The notes below the pieces were generated by a model. That model saw only the letters and a list, made by a program, of their open reading frames with translations, was not told the origin of the DNA and did not search any database. This document shows, piece by piece, positions 40,740 through 42,896 of a stretch of 42,896 bases of DNA. A program made the translations under genes and the position numbers. Each line of letters begins with the position of its first letter. Position 1 is the stretch's first letter. Origin of the DNA: Syntrophaceae bacterium UBA2280 (GTDB lineage Bacteria; Desulfobacterota; Syntrophia; Syntrophales; Smithellaceae); contig DDWS01000017.1 of NCBI GenBank assembly GCA_002347685.1, positions 1-42,896 on the forward strand, in the 5' to 3' direction.

Positions 40740-42896
40740 TTACGGGGATTGAACACGGGGTTTAATCGTCACGTTCCGGCCGTCTGTCGCAATAAAAATC
40801 GCTCCATGCTGATCCGTCCGGTAAATATCTACGCCCAGCGACGCGTAACGCGAGAGAACAAGGGGGTGAGGGTGTCGGAAGATGTTTTTTCGTCCTGCAC
40901 TGACAATGGCCCATCGGCACGATACAGCCCGGATAAAATCAGACGAACTGGAATGCACAGAGCCGTGATGCGGAACAAAGAGAATATCACTTTTTAAATT
41001 TCTGTTGTCTGCGATCAGCAGGGCTTCAACTTGATCGGAGATGTCTCCTGTAAAAAGGAAACTATTTTGCCTGTAGGTGATCTTAAAGACCAGGGAGGCG
41101 TCATTGGTTTCATCGTTAGATCCGTAGCGATCCGTCGGATACTCAGGCGGGTGAGGCCAGATAAATTCGATCTGTGCGCCTGAAACGGTTTCCGCAGGCG
41201 ATAATGATGAAAAATGCTTCACGGGAATCCGCGATTCAGAAAGGGCCTTTTCCCAGAAGCGGTAAAGGTCATGATCGGCTTTCAGGCCGGTGGACCAGAC
41301 TTCCCTGACGTGAAAGTTCTTCACGATGTGGATCAAACCCTGAAGATGGTCAGGATGTGGATGCGTAAGCACAACAATATCAATTTTTCGAATTCTTTTC
41401 GCATAAAGAAACGGAGCAATGACAGACATACCCATATCGAAGGATGAGTCATGGAAGCCTCCGCCGTCTATGAGCATCGTGATGCCGCGCGGGAATTGGA
41501 CCAGCGTGGAAGACCCCTGTCCGACATCAATGGCGGTTATGTTCATGTCGCGGGAAAATCTATCTTTGAGATGATAATATGCAACGTCGATGGTCAAAAA
41601 CATTAAGATTAAAACCAGCATGATTTTCAGTAAACCCCGATGATGTGTCCAGAGTCGACGGAGATTATTTTTTGTGTCAGGCGAGATGGCCTGGACGATG
41701 AGATAAATCAAAATGTAATACAGAATGATTTCCAGGATACTGGGTCTCACAACCGCCATGGAGGACCACTCAAGACGGGCCAACCCGCTTAGCGCCCCCA
41801 CCGCGGCGTCTGCTGCAACCCCAGCGAATTTGACGAAACAGCCCGCCAGTGATGTTGAAAACAACGATGAGAATATGAACAGCATCACCAGGGCCAATGT
41901 CAGAAAACCCAGCACAGGAACCGCAATGCAGTTGGCAATCAGTGTGATGAAGGAAACACGGTTGAAGTAGAAGGCAATGATCGGCAGGGTGCTGATTGTG
42001 GCTGCGGACGATACCAGGATAAAAATGAAGAACCGGCGAGCTGCGGTCTGCAGAAAGTGTGTCGCTGATAAAGGAGAGGGAAGCGGTATTTCACTGAATT
42101 TCGGAACGATGTAGAGAATTCCGAAAACGGCGCTGAAGGAGAGTTGGAAAGAGATATGAAACAATGATTCAGGCGAGATCATTAAAACGATCAGGGCTGC
42201 AAGAAAAAGGGTATTGTAGAGGTCTCTTTGCCTGCCGACAAGGAGAGCGGCCAGAACCGCTCCGGCCATGATGGTTGCTCGAAGGACAGTTGTGCCCATT
42301 CCGGCGATGAAAGCATAGAAAACCACCAGCACGAAGGCGCCCAGGGATGCGGCAATAAAAAGATTGAATCTCAGCATCAGGTATTCTGATGATTTCATAA
42401 GCCAGAAGATCAGAAAAAAACCGGCAGAGGCCACAATGCCGATATGCAGGCCGGAAATGGCCAAAATATGGGAGGTTCCTGTTTTTGCAAAAATATCTCT
42501 GGTTTCGATTGGAACCTGTCCGGAATCCCCAAGCGTCATAGCCGTCAGGATTTCTCTTGAAGGAGAACCAGCATGCTGTGTGATGATTTGCCGCAAACGA
42601 TCCCGAAAGGATTCTATAAAGAACGTGAGGGTGCCGGCCGAGTTTCTTCTCAGCAGTATGATGTCCGAGCGGTTTGCAACGCTTCCGGAAACGAAGATGC
42701 CCTGACGATTCAGGTAACGCTTGTAATCGAATCCTCCTGGATTCTGAAAGGTCGTGATGCTGTTGATACGGGAATGAAAACGGATGAAATCGCCGTAATT
42801 GAACGCCATGCCGAAAGGGACGTTCAATCGTATATTTCCCGATACAGGCGTATAGCCGTTCTTTTCATAGATTATAATACTCCCCAAAAACTGGAC
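40740..42896 (-). CDS. comEC: ComEC/Rec2-type DNA-uptake channel, 5' end outside window
   Basis: Inner-membrane channel protein for single-stranded DNA uptake in natural transformation. The frame stays open to the right edge, so the N terminus lies outside; about 718 residues are visible. In order: the end of the N-terminal OB-like DUF4131 region (GGFDYKRYLNRQGIFVSG), the membrane-embedded Competence domain (with ISGLHIGIVASAGF and several helices), and a C-terminal metallo-beta-lactamase domain with THPHPDHLQG (HxHxDH). The metal residues are intact, so it looks functional. hisS follows 107 nt downstream from a separate promoter. No other competence gene is in the window. Confidence 0.92.
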   Translation of the reverse strand, partial: VQFLGSIIIYEKNGYTPVSGNIRLNVPFGMAFNYGDFIRFHSRINSITTFQNPGGFDYKRYLNRQGIFVSGSVANRSDIILLRRNSAGTLTFFIESFRDRLRQIITQHAGSPSREILTAMTLGDSGQVPIETRDIFAKTGTSHILAISGLHIGIVASAGFFLIFWLMKSSEYLMLRFNLFIAASLGAFVLVVFYAFIAGMGTTVLRATIMAGAVLAALLVGRQRDLYNTLFLAALIVLMISPESLFHISFQLSFSAVFGILYIVPKFSEIPLPSPLSATHFLQTAARRFFIFILVSSAATISTLPIIAFYFNRVSFITLIANCIAVPVLGFLTLALVMLFIFSSLFSTSLAGCFVKFAGVAADAAVGALSGLARLEWSSMAVVRPSILEIILYYILIYLIVQAISPDTKNNLRRLWTHHRGLLKIMLVLILMFLTIDVAYYHLKDRFSRDMNITAIDVGQGSSTLVQFPRGITMLIDGGGFHDSSFDMGMSVIAPFLYAKRIRKIDIVVLTHPHPDHLQGLIHIVKNFHVREVWSTGLKADHDLYRFWEKALSESRIPVKHFSSLSPAETVSGAQIEFIWPHPPEYPTDRYGSNDETNDASLVFKITYRQNSFLFTGDISDQVEALLIADNRNLKSDILFVPHHGSVHSSSSDFIRAVSCRWAIVSAGRKNIFRHPHPLVLSRYASLGVDIYRTDQHGAIFIATDGRNVTIKPRVQSP

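Noticed and set aside
1..42896. CRISPR arrays, tRNA/rRNA genes, insertion sequences, prophage or attachment sites
   Set aside because: No regularly spaced repeats, no tRNA-like T-arm with matching cloverleaf, and no transposase, integrase or phage gene were seen; housekeeping gene order is unbroken.

Overview
The window is a gene-dense stretch (about 39 protein genes, no rRNA, tRNA, insertion sequence or CRISPR seen) of a Gram-negative bacterial chromosome. The mix of lipopolysaccharide export and lipid A modification genes, the order M23 peptidase-secA-argJ, the block rpsB-tsf-pyrH-frr-uppS-cdsA-dxr-rseP-tsaB, and a moderate GC content point to a Desulfobacterota (old Deltaproteobacteria) member, perhaps Syntrophales-like. 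That taxonomic call is inference from gene content, not a database match.

Layout. 1-2.2 kb (minus): a TPR lipoprotein and a membrane-bound HD-GYP phosphodiesterase. 2.3-5.3 kb (plus): panC, panD and ahcY, with an attenuator-like leader and a 16-codon leader ORF in front of panC. 5.3-7.6 kb (minus): lptG and lptF of the LPS exporter. 7.7-17.7 kb (plus): one long tightly packed operon behind a good sigma70 promoter, holding a GT9 heptosyltransferase-like gene, a GT39 transferase, a PAP2 phosphatase and a complete L-Ara4N lipid A pathway (arnT, arnB, arnC, arnA split into two genes, arnD). arnB contains an 11-G homopolymer that could make the pathway phase-variable. 17.9-30.2 kb (plus): an envelope M23 peptidase, secA, argJ and the ribosome/isoprenoid/phospholipid block. 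30.2-33.1 kb (minus): a poorly characterised four-gene operon (3-TM protein, 58-residue basic peptide, ExeA-like AAA ATPase, TPR protein) downstream of a Crp/Fnr-family regulator. 34.0-37.6 kb (plus): a secreted glutamine cyclotransferase, adk and a Rep-size UvrD-family helicase. 37.6-42.9 kb (minus): aspS, hisS and a comEC gene that runs off the right edge.

How it fits together. LptF/LptG, the GT9/GT39/PAP2 genes and the Arn enzymes all serve outer-membrane LPS: export, sugar addition and positive-charge masking of lipid A (the usual route to polymyxin tolerance). UppS and CdsA supply the undecaprenyl carrier and phospholipids that these enzymes use. A Crp-type regulator whose recognition helix keeps the Arg-Glu-Arg triad reading TGTGA lies beside a TGTGA-N6-TCAC site before the ATPase operon. 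A perfect TGTGA-N6-TCACA site lies at an estimated -61.5 from a TATAAT box before the M23 peptidase, so a small local regulon linking both loci is a testable idea.

The most unusual items are the G11 tract in arnB, the Crp-site pair, the uncharacterised ATPase operon with its unlisted small gene, and the panC leader whose ORF reads through a terminator hairpin and stops 3 nt before the panC start.
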